A stretch of DNA of 64,000 bases, taken from assembly GCA_950295325.1 (NCBI GenBank), contig OX485803.1, forward strand, positions 14,570,001 through 14,634,000, written 5' to 3'. How positions within the stretch are numbered: the stretch's first letter is position 1; every line of letters begins with the position of its first letter. The notes below the pieces were generated by a model. That model saw nothing but the letters and a program-made list of their open reading frames with translations, searched no databases and was not told the DNA's origin. Made by a program: the position numbers and the translations under genes. The DNA is from Polytrichum commune. Lineage: Eukaryota > Streptophyta > Polytrichopsida > Polytrichales > Polytrichaceae. This document shows positions 42,703 to 54,513 of the stretch, in pieces.

Positions 42703-45620
42703 TTCGAAATTTATCCCTTTCCTCCTGCCATCTTTCAATCCCAAAACCTGAAAGCCAGGAAAAACTGAGGTATTGGACCTTCAGGACCTTTCAACTGTAT
42801 TACAGTGATTTCCCAGGTGTTTGATCTGGAGTGCAACACCCATGATGTGAAGTAAAGCCACAGTCCAATCTTGCTCACGAATGTAAAGTGATCCCGTTTT
42901 GAGTTACAAATTTGAGTCACGTGCGCTTCTGATTGATCCACGGTACAAATTGATCTCAAGATGATGCATCATGAGAGGAGATTCTAGCTCTAGATCGACA
43001 CTTCAATTTCCATTCGCAAGTGCAGTAGTAGTACTGTCAAGTATCAACGTTGTGTGGATTCATTTCATCTGCAAGGCTTCTATAATAATGCATTCAAAAA
43101 CGTGGGAGGACGTGGTTCTTCGGCAGGTCTCACCTAATTGGAAGAATTTTACCAGTTTGTGGCGCTGCAACATCAGCATGCAATGGCAACAAGATATCTG
43201 GCCAAGTTCGGTCTTCAAGATACTAGGCATCCAGGTCGTCACTTCAGCTGTGAATTTCACCCCATTTGTATCATCAGGATGGTACAAGTTCTTCCACAAC
43301 TCAGAATCTTGGCTTGTAGATCATGCACTATTTGGTACTGCAGGTTTCTAGAGGACCTGCTAAAGATCAAAGTGTATGCCGAGTTTGTTGATTGCAGATT
43401 CCCTGTTGAAACTGAATGCATTTGAATCCAGGTCAGTAGGTTTGCATTAAGGTATGTGGGCCTTACGTGGCCACTCTTCAAAATCGGACACCTGTATTTG
43501 CGTGGGATATGGCAAGCCTTGTTGGTAAGAACAACCACCAAAATAACACGTGTTACAATGAGATTGGATTATGTGCTCAAAATACATATTACAAACACTA
43601 GTCTAGGTATAATGGTTAACACAATCATGAGTATATGTCTATATTGTGATCGCTAGTTTATAAAAGACATAACATTACTTAGTGTTCAACTCTCGTTTTG
43701 TGGGCCCTCGAAATATAACAATCGGATGTTCAAAAAGCTTCACAAGGAGACTCAGATTCAATTTGAGCTTCCAACATCCCACTGTTACGAGGACCCACGT
43801 CACCGAGTAATCCTATGAAAATTTTAAAAAAAAAAATTTAAAAAAAACTTCACGATTTTGACCAAATCTTATAACGTTTGCATCTCACTCCAATTCTAAA
43901 ACTTGAAATGACAGTCCTTGTGATTCATCACAATTGCTAACTGGTTGAGACAATCTGTGATCCAAATCTGATCCGATCCAACTTCCAAACTTGTCTGTGG
44001 AGTTGAAAGTCCGCCCCCACAATGCTAGCCGGGCCACTTACATGACACCTAAATTTCATCTGTAAATAATCATGTTGAGATGAGAACATAAGTGGTGCAC
44101 TTGCCACGTCCCTGCAAGTAGTAGTAGTAGTAGTAGTACGTATACAGTGCACCTGATGATCTCCAAGATGCTGTTGCTGTTACTTCTCTGCCGTGATTGA
44201 CGCCATTTACACCTCCAGCTTTTAAAGTAAATTCTTTCTCCAGTACTGTACTCGCAAGCAGTGCACGTAAATTGTCAACTCCTCACAACCGCTGCCTCCC
44301 ATGAGCTCCCCTTGCAACTAAAACCAACATGCGCCTCTGCCATTGGCAGCACCTGGTATATATGTGTGTTTCAACTTTCCAATGTGTTTCTGCAGTCAGG
44401 GGTGATCACATTAATCATCATTGTGACAACGTCATTTAAGGCCAAGGACGACGTTGCTCGCTCTGCTCCTGACATGGCAGGGGCCTGAGTCCATCCCCCC
44501 CGGGTGCCAACTGATGATCTCCTCTTTAGTAGGAACAGTTGTTTCTAAATCACTTCTAAAACGTGTAACGAATCGATGGTTTGTTATTTCACAAAGAGGA
44601 GCAACGTGCTCCTTGGAGGAAGAGCATGGAGAGGAATCGTCCATTGATACAGTTTGTGTCTACCTAACTTTGAAAAGGTTCACATTGCCAAATGTCATAT
44701 TTTGAGTCATTTAGGAGCAACTTACCTAAAATAAAAGTCACCATATACTAGATCCCCTAGATTTTGAATTTCACTCTCAAGGAAATTCATGAAATTTTAT
44801 TGAAAAGTAGAGTCTTGAATGTGCTTATCATGGGGGAAACAACTCCGAAACAATGTCCCTTGGAAAATGATTTAGCAGCTCCAAACCAAGTTCTGTAGAC
44901 GGTAATGATCCTTGTGAGTTCTACAGATAGTTGCTAGCCCAGGGTTCATCCGGGTGTTTAAGTGGACACGGATTAAAGTGTCACAGGCTGCCCCTTTGGT
45001 AATGTTGAACGGGCTTAAAGCTAATTCAGTGAATTGGCAGCAAGGAAATTGATCAGGATGTCTCTAATATATCTCTTTTTTGCAAATATGGCGAGGAGGA
45101 GGAGGAGGAGGCTGTGTCGGCGAGTTCAATCTGCTAGTGGAATCCCATCCACATGCATCCACTGTTGGAAACATCAATGGAAACATCATCGTGAGTGATG
45201 TTTAATCTCCATGTGTGATCAACTCCTGGCCTGACAACTTAACTTGAGCTCAAGTCCATCCAAGCACCTTGCAAATTTGGTGGGCCATGGTGGAAGAGTA
45301 TTGAGTGATTGTTGGACCCGTTACATGTGCCCTCAAAGATGGTGGAACTTTGTCTTCATTTGGTTGACTTTTGTAGGTAGATATCTTCCTAGCTAGCTAC
45401 AAGCTCAACTTCGTGCTTGAGATTGGAAATCTATCTAAAACGAGGACCCAAAATTCCATCATTTGAGGTACATGTAAGGGGTCCAAATATCTTTACCGTG
45501 TCGCACCAAACGTGCTATTAAATTGAGCAGGGTGATGTAGTACATCGCATAATGCACGACTACCAATGCATTTTATGCAAAAGACTTATTTCGGCCCACC
45601 AAGCCTACAAGCTTGAGACG
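42703..45620. other. Unassigned intergenic sequence with minor repeats
   Basis: No gene. 43680-43800 is a weak relative of the AACCATGGGAT fold-back MITE. An AGT trinucleotide run (seven units) lies at 44118-44138 and a GGA run at 45091-45108. Confidence 0.4.
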
Positions 45621-46072
45621 AGAGGGAATTGTTACAACAATGGAGCGTAGTACCTCTCGTTCATCCAACATCAAAGCCTTGAAATTTGTAGTATGTAATC
45701 TGGAGGGATTTCTTCAGTGATTTGACATTGGAATAAGTTTGAAAGACCCCAAATCAGTCTTATCGAAGTCATTTGAGATAAAATGGCCATAAGTCTATAG
45801 GGGATAAAGTTTTTTGTTGGATGGATGAGAGGTGTGCTTGAATATATGCATCAATACCTCTCACCCATCCAACCTAAAAAGTTAGACTCCCTATAGGTTC
45901 CATTGTGGCCAATTCATCTTAAATGATTCCAACTAAACTAATTTCGGGGTCTTTCAAACTTATTTTGATGTCAAAACAACTAAAATAATAACCTCAAGAC
46001 TGCATAACTATATCAAGGCTATTATGTTGGATGAATGAGAGGTAGATGCTCCGCTAGCATGTGACAATCCCC
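45621..46072. mobile_element. Inverted dimer of a ~225-bp MITE (GGATGAATGAGAGGT family)
   Basis: The left half runs from GAGGGAATTGTTAC through CCTCTCGTTCATCCAACAT, AAGTTTGAAAGACCCCAAAT and TTGTTGGATGGATGAGAGGT. The right half is a reverse-complemented relative (CCTCTCACCCATCCAACC, TTTCGGGGTCTTTCAAACTT, TGTTGGATGAATGAGAGG). Single copies are at 60680-60905 and 62665-62925. Confidence 0.75.
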
Positions 46073-46074
46073 TT

Positions 46075-46964
46075 TGGGTAAGCTTGAGCTTGTAAATCGA
46101 CACATGTAGAGTCGAACCGCCTATTCCCAATCAAGACCCCAATGCAAATCTATAGGGTACCAAAATTTCAATCAAGTTAGGATTAATATCAGAAGAAAAA
46201 AATTGTGGGTGGTTAAAATAAGGTTCCACATTTCATGGCTTGGGCTTTTGTGCATAGTGGGACATGATTGCTAGCAATCACGTTAATTACAACATGAGTT
46301 AGTGAAAATCTTAGTTTTAGAACTAATCATAAGCAAATATTTCTAGAAAGCAAGGGTCTATAGGTCATAATCTAGACCCCATGAAGGTATTTTTTTAGTT
46401 CTACAAAAGTGTTTAACATATGCTTACAATTAAAAGCAACTCCAAAAGAGTGTTTAAAACAAACTCTTTCAGACTTAGCTCCAACTTCCCAAATAGTTGC
46501 GGGTGCTACATAGAGGAAGAAGGATTGCATGCAACTTCCAGGATTGAAGAATAAAGCTCACAATCTAGTGATAATGGAAGAATTTTTTGATGATGATCGA
46601 CAACAACACACACCCTTCATGCCAACTTGTACACCAATAGTTCTTGGTTTCAAATTCCCAACTTCGGTTATGGTATGATCAAGGAATCGAGAGTGCCATG
46701 GTGCATGTCCTTGGTTTTGAGTGCTCAAAGTGAGAAGGAATTCGTCTCAAAATCAGCGGTTATGGTAGACTCTAGACATTGCTAATATGTTCGGGCAAGC
46801 TTTTGGCCTCAAAAGTCCATAGTAATTTCAATTTGAGGAATCAAATTATGCAAAAAAATTGCAGTCCTCCTAATTTCTATCTTCCTATACGGAAAAAAAA
46901 ATTTCATCGCCTTATCTTTCTCTAGATCTTGTGGTTATGAGCGGCTCTACCTTAAGTTAACTGT
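46075..46964. other. Unassigned intergenic sequence
   Basis: No gene, element end or repeat that I can name. Confidence 0.4.
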
Positions 46965-47140
46965 AACTTATAGCATGCCCACACTTATTGATGTGAGCGA
47001 CCAACAAACAAATCCTACCAACAAGAAACACTCTTCAACTTCAAATTGATAACTACTGGACATAACCAGTGTTGATGTGAACTGTTCACTAGTGACCCAC
47101 ACCAATAAATATGAGTGGACTATTAGTTGCACTCGGACAA
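46965..47140. repeat. Dispersed repeat, inverted copy at 49117-49282
   Basis: CTTATAGCATGCCCACACTTA, GAGCGACCAAC, ATAACCAGTGTTG and GTTCACTAGTGA appear here, and their complements appear in reverse order at 49117-49282. GTGGACTATTAGTTG closes the right end. Probably a MITE. The two copies face each other around the second pogo element. Confidence 0.7.
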
Positions 47141-47359
47141 TAAGTTAAGGGCCGGAGAGCCTTGCTTGAGCGTCGGAGCAGGAGTTCACGAGGGGCCGTG
47201 AAGCTTAATAATTAAGTAGAAGCTGTGATCTCCACCGACGCCATATAATAAGCGATTCAGGTCTTCTCCTCTCCGTGCACCCAAGTAGCCGATCGAACCA
47301 ACACATTTGGCAGTTTCCGAGAAGTTGATGTGGTGACCAGTGATCTGGAGTACTAGCTA

Positions 47360-48425
47360 CACCCTAACCTTGATAATGTCACACCCTCCGTTTCACCAAA
47401 AAGTGTGATATAAACAAGGTGTGACATACTTGATAATGTCACATTTTGTGCATAATGTGATATTATCAAAAAATATGTAGAAAATCAAAATATAATTACA
47501 AATTTTTTTTAAATAACAAATACGAGACTTCAATGTTTTTGAATGTAAAATCTAATTCAAAATTGTGAATATTAACAACAAGAGCACATCATAATGTGTC
47601 ATTGAGATCAGGTAAAGACCTCTCACTAGAGACAAAGAAGCTTCTAATGTCACATTGTTTTGTTGATGTTAAATGTGCAACACCAATTCTAATGAGTTTG
47701 TCATGGATTTTTTCCATTTCTAACAACTCATGAGTGCTGAAAATCTGAGAACCTTGGCTAGCCATAAAATTCAAAACATCTTTAGCATATTTTTGTGCAT
47801 TGCTTAGCTTCACTACTTTAGACTCATCATCACTGCTATCAACAATCAATGGGTCCACTTCCATGGAATCAAGAACCTGTTCGCCATCTTGCACTAATTG
47901 CACAAGCTCCTCAGTAGAAAATTCCACCTCAAAATCATCTTCACCTTCCATGTTTATGTAAAATCAGCAGGAAAAATCAGCAGGAAGTGTATCTATGTGG
48001 TTGTGCACTTTCACCTTTGGCCTCAACTTATAGACAACTGCGAGTATGTAGAATTGAGCATTTGGACTCCGAAACACGTACCAAATTTGAAATTACACAA
48101 GGCATCCCACTATGCCGAAAGCATTGAATCAGAGCTCATTCAATGACCCCCAATATGCTTTGCTTTAGCCCATGCTCACCCATGAACAATAATATCAAAC
48201 CCATGCCCACCCATTATAATATTGAACCCATGTCCACCCATACAATCCATCCATACTTGATATTATCACATTTACACTACGGATTTTGAAAAAAAATAGT
48301 GACATTATCAAGGGTGATAGGGATAATAACGAGGGAGTTTTACACTATGAAAATCGGTTTCAAACTTTTAGGTGACAATATCAAGGTGTTCTATTAACAA
48401 GGGTGACATTATCAAGGTTAGACTG
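47360..48425 (-). mobile_element. Second pogo/Tigger element, internally deleted, TA TSD
   Basis: 1,066 bp flanked by TA (47358-47359, 48426-48427). The 23-bp TIRs at 47360-47382 and 48403-48425 differ only near the tip (CACCCTAACC versus complemented CAGTCTAACC). TTGATAATGTCAC and its complement recur several times near both ends. It holds only the C-terminal part of a transposase on the minus strand. A short ACCCATG(C/T)(T/C)CACCCAT repeat lies at 48166-48245. Confidence 0.9.
47589..47951 (-). pseudogene. C-terminal fragment of pogo/Tigger transposase
   Basis: 120 codons: an acidic region (STEELVQLVQDGEQ, SSDDES), then KLSNAQKYAKDVLNFMASQG and a terminal CDIRSFF. The order matches the tail of the pseudogene at 20151-21365 (STDELVDV, KLSDAKRHALLLSNFL, LNSYF), so the two are distant relatives. 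DNA-binding and DDE domains are absent. The open frame may persist by chance, or because the deletion removed the rest cleanly. Confidence 0.75.
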
Positions 48426-48519
48426 TAGTGCAGCTGACCGATCGGCCAGGTGCTAACTTAGTACAGCAGCCCAGCCCAGCCCACCCCACCCGTGCCTGTG
48501 ATCGGGGAGACCCGGCAGT

Positions 48520-48700
48520 TACTTGCAGATGAACCGGTTTGAGTTTCAGAAATAACCAGTTCTAGTTCAAGACAGCAGGAAAATTACCCATCATTTTAGA
48601 GCAATTTATAGACTATACCCCAATTTGATAAAGGAACACCGAAGGATGTCAACATGTAACCGGTTGGAGTTGCAAACACTAGCTAGGATCTCAACCGGCC
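48520..48700 (-). repeat. Diverged inverted copy of the CCGGTT array unit
   Basis: GATGAACCGGTTTGAGTTTCAG, ATCATTTTAGAGCAAT and GATGTCAACATGTAACCGGTTGG correspond, complemented, to units of 18039-18955. 57655-57840 is a closer relative of this copy. Confidence 0.6.
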
Positions 48701-48736
48701 GGTTATGCTCAAAAATCTCCCCCGATCACTGACCCG

Positions 48737-48789
48737 TGCACCGTTTTGCCTTTGCCTTTGCCTTTGCCTTGCCTTGCCTAGCCTAGCCT
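48737..48789 (+). repeat. TTTGCC / TTGCC / TAGCC microsatellite
   Basis: Four TTTGCC units, then TTGCC, then CCTAGCC units. It is a simple compound repeat with no sign of coding use. Confidence 0.85.
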
Positions 48790-49116
48790 GCGGGTGGTGG
48801 ATGTCATTAAGTACTTGATGAGATATTATTATACATACACTAATTAGGCTTAGGTATGACTTCCTGCCTGCCTTTCTTCCTGCCTTCCGGTCAGGCTGCT
48901 GCTTATTATAAAAGCCAGCGTACTTTGGGATCTGACAGATTGGCGACGCATCCGCTGTGCCTCTTGTGAGGGAGCACGGACCACCCAGCTCCCCACGTGT
49001 AGCCAAATGTTGCCTTGCAGCACTTGCCGTATTTAGTATTTTCATTACAACAGTCTTCCGATCCCCATGCTCCTCTCCTTTTTCTTTCTTCGCTCTCTGT
49101 TAAGGAATTCAAGTTC

Positions 49117-49282
49117 ACTAATAGTCCACCCACACTTACTTGGTGCGGTTCACCAGTGAACGGTGTTTACCAACACTGGTTACATTCAAGGGTTCTACTG
49201 GTCAAACCAACTCTAAAAGTGGCCCCTGCTAGTAGGAGATGTTCGTTGGTCGCCCACAGTAGTAAGTGTGGGCATGCTATAA
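49117..49282. repeat. Inverted partner of 46965-47140
   Basis: Starts CACTAATAGTCCACCCACAC and ends AGTGTGGGCATGCTATAAG, complementary in order to the copy at 46965. GTTCACCAGTGAAC is a perfect palindrome inside it. Confidence 0.7.
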
Positions 49283-49552
49283 GACAACCCTCATAATCAA
49301 CACCCTCGAAATCTTGCCTAATAAGTATATAATGATTATGAGATTGTTCACCATGTAAACAACTTCCCCCCCCCCCCCAATTGGTTCTAGGCGACAACAC
49401 CGTTTTCAATTCAAGAAATTTGTACTTATTTCAAAAAAAAAGGGGGGGGGGGAGGAACTTGATGTACACCTGGTTTTTTTTTTCCGTACTTGGGAATCAT
49501 TATTTTTGGTCATATAGGTCCTTAACTTCTCGGTTTAAAGTGCTCCTACCTT

Positions 49553-49960
49553 ATACTAATCATTCCAATTAGTGTGTTTCATTATTCGGAGTTATGCAAT
49601 GCTATAACTATTTAATGAGAATGTAATATTTTACCAAGCAAAGTTATTTATGGAGGCAACATCCCAACTTTTGAGCCTTAGGAGTCCATTAAAATTTGGT
49701 TTATGTCAGACCTTGATTACTTTATGCAAAAACCTCTCGGAACTTGTGTTACAAGTTGGGTCTAGCTTTTTACTTGACCCAAAACTCAACACAACTCTCG
49801 AACCTCACCTCTAGAAAGTACTTCCATGTAGGCATCCATTTCATACTTAGGACATAAGACCCTGAGTGAAGTGGTAAGTCCCAACTTCCACGCTCTGAAT
49901 GGCTCAGATTGCACAAAATGACCTCAAGTAAATTGGGACTTGAGACCCCATGTGAACCGG
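49553..49960. mobile_element. Chimera of two MITE fragments
   Basis: 49570-49651 is one end of the TTTGGAGTTACG family (ATTAGTGTGTTTCATTATTCGGAGTTATG). At TTTA|TGGAGGC it switches to the GGGCCGGTTCACA family, which runs to CATGTGAACCGGCCC near 49962 but lacks its left end. This looks like truncation by insertion or recombination between elements. Confidence 0.65.
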
Positions 49961-49964
49961 CCCA

Positions 49965-51190
49965 TAATAGAGTTATTCGTAAAGGAAAAGAGATGAAACC
50001 ATGGGTTTAGTCCCAAACCCTAAGTTTGTGAGAAGTAACACAAAGCCACCCAAGTTTTCTTAGTGCTTAACTATCATACACAAAGAGCGGTGTCCAACTA
50101 TCAAAAACCAGCACTTACTCTTTCCTTGATCAGGCAACCTGAGCAACAGAGTTCCGTGAGATTGTGCTTTGGATCTCACAACCTAAACAACCTCCCACAA
50201 CACACTTTCGAGGTCCCATCTAAGGTAGAAATACCATAACCCGTTAACCACCCTCTAGCCGTGCACTAGACCGCCGTCATAATGGTGAAGTGCCATTTCT
50301 AAAACCAATCATGGCTCAGCGGCAACTTCAATGCGTGTACACTTAGTGTAGCCAATGGGAGTCAAGTATTAATGTACTCATGAGGTAACCGATTTAGGCG
50401 ATGTTCTGTATGAAAATGCGGATTACCATGTTCGGTGTAGGAAGAATCTAGTGAACGAGTAAGAGTTTAGACAACTTTCCACTTTGAGAAATTGTAACAT
50501 TTTTTGTATAAGGCAAAAAAACATGAAACAACTTGCATTCTTCATGAATCCTTCTCGTCTATCTTGGAAAATTATCTCATGATTGTCAGACCAGATCTTC
50601 AATGCGAATCACCTTATTTTCACAGGTTATGGTATTTCTACCTTATTGCTACACTCGCAGCACATGCTGATGACTGCCGGCAGAACAAATTCCAGAGCTG
50701 CAAAGTGGCACTCAACCCTCGCCATCTCCTCAGAATATCAACGTGCTCCCACAACACAATCAACCAGGACCCCAAAAACCCCAAACCACACGAACACAGC
50801 TCCTGCACAAGCGGCAAGCAAAAGGCGGGCGGTAAACCTCCCCTATGAGCTTTTCGGGGGAGGTAGATACAGGCAGGGGCAGCCCCCCCCCCCCCCCCCC
50901 AATATAAGAAATCGGGATTTTCTGGACCCAACCGAAAACTTTTGCCCGCCTAGCCCGACTTCAAAAAAACCATTTCCCTTGCATTCTTGAACATCACTTA
51001 TCAACAAATCTCATATTGAGTGCATTTCATCTTCAAGGTCCAAAATCCAATATACATGTTCACTTACATTAAGTAAATAAGCAATTGACTGGGATTATAT
51101 TTTCAAAATGAACCCGTCAATAAAGCATGTAATTAATAAAATTAAATGTTAACTTTTATTTAACGCCTTGTACTTTCACAAAGGATTCAT
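49965..51190. other. Unassigned intergenic sequence
   Basis: No gene is recognised. 50583-50990 is GC-richer and open on the plus strand, but its translation is low complexity around an 18-C run (50883-50900). Confidence 0.4.
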
Positions 51191-51196
51191 ACACAC

Positions 51197-51850
51197 TTAA
51201 ACTAATGAAGTGTGATTGAATGTACTTAAGTCAAAAGTGTGATTTTGGACAAGCAATTTCATGTTCAATTTTGCCACCAAAACCTTCTCACCCGCATCCA
51301 CACAAGCAATAGTGCGAGCCAATTGCTCACTCGTCCAATTCCCATTCTCTTCTAAAGATTTTGATGGCCTCTTGCTTCGTTGAGAGAATCGAATGATGTC
51401 TTCCACATGGGAAGTGGAAGGAGGAGTGTGGTGAAAGGGAACACCCCCTCCCCCCCCCCCCCCCAAACACACACTTTGGTTGTGAATGAGTGACTCTTGT
51501 TGTCCTAGAGGGATGTGTATGTGGTGTAGGAAGCCCTTAGGCGCCTACATCAAAGCAAACTCCCAAGATTTTCCTCCATAGACCTCTCATGTACAAGCCA
51601 AACTTCATTCAATGACTTATCAGCCACAAAGGCCCTCACCTGAAACTTACGATGAAAGTGTGAATGACTGGCCAGACCTTCGCCCAAATGAGAACTCCTC
51701 GAAGATTACATGAATCATTGATGGCCTCACATCGTGTGGACTTATGGTAGAGAGGAGAGTGACAAACATTTCACATTCATCTGGGACTCGAACATTCAAT
51801 GGATCGCGGCAATCTGGAATGTGAATTGAGGGTTGGGCATGCATTGCTTG
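51197..51850 (-). other. Coding-like minus-strand remnant, possible helix-turn-helix
   Basis: The ORF at 51197-51472 includes RPSKSLEENGNWTSEQLARTI followed by an ACVDAGEKVLVAKLN segment. The W-x5-L-x2-I-x4-G pattern is reminiscent of psq-type HTH domains at the start of pogo-like transposases, but the second helix is not convincing. 51647-51844 adds a protein-like stretch (DPLNVRVPDECEMFV) without a known family. A 15-C run at 51450-51464 interrupts the first ORF. Confidence 0.25.
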
Positions 51851-52149
51851 ATAAGCTTATATACATGAATAATATGCGGGCAACTAGTCAGAATTCAATA
51901 CGAACACCTCGCGGGGGACTCCAAAGTCGGCAAGTAGCCCATGTTGCAAAATCAATGCCTCGTTCTCGCAAACACCACCTGCAACATCCTAGCAAGCAGC
52001 AGCCTTGCAGACTGAATCGATGTCACTAATGTGCTTGCAGACACAACCTACACAAACCGCATTGGCCATCACAGACCCTGAACCTCCCAACTAAAATGTG
52101 TAGCTTACTGGATCTCAAACTCGCCCAGTCCACGCCGACGATCGTAACG

Positions 52150-52320
52150 ACGATCATAATTTACCTGAATGTTTGCCGCTTGCAGGTTGGGAGCTTCGAG
52201 GATCGGAGGAGTAATCGACGGCTACAAGTGCATGGGCGGGTCTAACAATGGAGGAGGTTCGGCGAAGAAGAACATAATGCTAGCGAAGGAGAATCTCAAG
52301 GTTAGAACATTAATTGTGCA
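52150..52320 (+). other. Exon-like segment with possible small-protein start
   Basis: CTTGCAG at about 52180 resembles a splice acceptor. An ATG at 52232 opens MGGSNNGGGSAKKNIMLAK before AAG|GTTAGA, a plausible donor near 52303. The start recalls small MGG-N-x-x-K plant proteins of the 4F5/SERF-like type, but the zinc-finger half expected downstream is absent. At best a fragment. Confidence 0.2.
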
Positions 52321-54305
52321 TCCTGGAATTCCTCACACTCCGAGGACTCGTTATTTTCGATGTAATCTCCCTCAAGTGCAGTGTGAGTCGGAACTCAGCC
52401 ACCCTCTTGCACCCCAGCCATGCCAAATCGCTTCCCGCAACCCCAACTACCAATACTAGTGGAATGCCAAACCTCAACCTCCGAATTGTGTGGTTGGGCT
52501 GCATTATATCGAGGTCTTCAGAGCTATTCATCACCAACCTGTGTGCCTACATTTGTGGCGGCATCCACCCTTTCCTCTTACCAAACTCACCCATCCACGA
52601 TCATCGCTTGAATGACCAAATCTGTAGTATGCAACTCGATTGCCTTGAGGCTGATGGTTGGAACAATTATCAATCCACGCATCCACCTCCCTCCACCAAG
52701 TTCTAATTGCTGCCAAATTTTAGTTAGGGATGTTCCCCACGTCTACCCAGGCATTGATAGGCGGCTTAGTGGCTCTAAACTTGACCATCTATGAGCAGAG
52801 TCCGGGGGGTTCTGTGGAGAAAACGGATTATTTCCTAGCTTCTAGGAGGTGGCTCAGATTTTTCAAATTTTACCCGGAAGTGGGCCTAGAGAGTGTAAGT
52901 TTTATCGGTTGACATATCCCCCATTTCCTAATGTATTTAGGCAATTAGTCGGTATTTCTTTTTTCATTTATCCAGTTTTCTAAATGTTTAAAATGGGGCC
53001 GGTTTTGTATTTTGGTGGTGGATGTTTTTTCCCTCTTTATTTTTTGTCCTTTAAGTTTCATTACCATTTATTCCTTCTTTTTTTCCAAGTGTTCATGGTT
53101 AAAGAATGTTGGCATTCAGTCTTTTTTTTTGTCTAGATAATATCCTTAGCAGGAGTCGAACCTAGCAAAGCCCTTACCAGCTTAGGGCTAAGGATTCAGC
53201 CTTCAAAAAATACAAGCACCACAAAGGGTCCAAGTATTTTCCGATGACGGCTCCGTACGCTAAGAGCTCCAAATGTGGAACAAGAGATGTCAAAGTGGCA
53301 CAGAGTCGACAATCACTCAACGATTCATTTATTCAAGAAGTCAAGCACTCAAAACCTTAGAATGGAAACGATAATGCAAGTTGCGGCGGCAAGCAACTAA
53401 CCCTAAACCACAAGCTAGCAAGGCAATGGTAACTCCAAGTCTCCAAGTCTGTATAGTATTAAAACAATTCCTAAAAAATATATGTTTGGTCCGCTGCCCG
53501 CCGTGAAAAATACCTTTTAATTGGTAATTTGCCATGGATACTCTAGGGCAGCTTGCCTAAATGCTGGCATTTTTTTTTCTTTCTAATCAACCCATTTCTG
53601 AAAACCCTGAATTTCTTTTGGAACCCCTTCCTGAACATTTCTATTTCATTCAAAATTTCTCAAAATCAACCGGCTAGCTTGTAACTAACTGCCGGCACTA
53701 CCCGTTCATTGTCTATGAGAGCTAAATGCCGAGATTAGCCCAATCTCGATTCACACTTATGTTGCCGCCCGGTTTTGGGTACCCCATGAGATGTTGGTAA
53801 AGGGTCTCTCTGGCAGTGGTAGGGTCTCACCTTTAATGGTATGACATTCCAACACAAATTGTGCCTCATTCTTTTTGGCAAATTTCAAAGACACAAATGT
53901 GAGGTTGATTTCCACTCATTTTTGCAGGTAATTAATTATATGATGCCAAGGTTAATAGAATCCATCTCCTTATTTTACAGATTGCCTTTATTTAGGTGTC
54001 ATGCAGGTTTGAGATGAAATTGACCAATGAGAAACTTTAGTTGTGGGATGATTCTTTTGAAAGTGGCAATAACAGTAACTCAAAATGTTTTGCTTGTATT
54101 ATAATCAGCTGTAATGCAGAGTTGCATTCCAATACTAGCCATTTGCATTCAACACTGCTTCATGAGTGTTTTATTCTTCTACTACATGACCATCTATCAT
54201 GGTATAAATCATTTTAATTATCAGCACAATTTTTCGCATAGGGTTGGGTGCAGCACTAACAAAAGATTGTACACAATTATCAATAACAACATTGAAGAGA
54301 GGATT
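52321..54305. other. Unassigned intergenic sequence
   Basis: Overlapping short ORFs at 52310-52912 on both strands look non-coding. 53152-53190 carries tRNA-promoter-like boxes (listed separately). The rest shows nothing recognisable. Confidence 0.4.
53130..53200 (-). repeat. tRNA-promoter-like A and B boxes (SINE-like scrap)
   Basis: On the minus strand TAGCCCTAAGCTGGTAAGGG (53171-53190, A-box/D-arm-like) is followed by a perfect B-box core GGTTCGACTCC (53152-53162) and, about 20 bp on, an A run. The boxes are too close for a tRNA and there is no anticodon arm. A truncated SINE is the likeliest reading. Confidence 0.3.
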
Positions 54306-54309
54306 CAAC

Positions 54310-54513
54310 TGTGTATAGTATTTTGTGTCACTTGATACTATTTGGAATTACGAGGTGCTAGTAGGGTTTTTTTTTCTGAAAGGTTGTTTTTCTGATAATA
54401 AATTAAATACTACCAAGTATGTGATACAATTCTCGTCTTAACAAATGATGTTCCAGGTAAAATGTTACAGCACTATGTAACAACAGATAATAAGTGACTA
54501 ATAATAAACACTG
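54310..54513. mobile_element. MITE, TTTGGAGTTACG family, fifth copy
   Basis: Left GTGTCACTTGATACTATTTGG and AATTACGAGGTGCTAG are mirrored by GTTACAGCACTATGTAAC and AATAAGTGACTAATAATAAACACTG. The arms are diverged and the boundaries approximate. Confidence 0.6.

Noticed and set aside
50504-50990. Two plus-strand ORFs of 114 and 135 codons
   Set aside because: They overlap in different frames around an 18-C homopolymer, their composition is Pro/Ser/Thr-rich, and there is no family signal.
53130-53200. A tRNA gene on the minus strand
   Set aside because: A- and B-box-like sequences are present, but the spacing is too short, there is no anticodon arm, and the acceptor ends do not pair.
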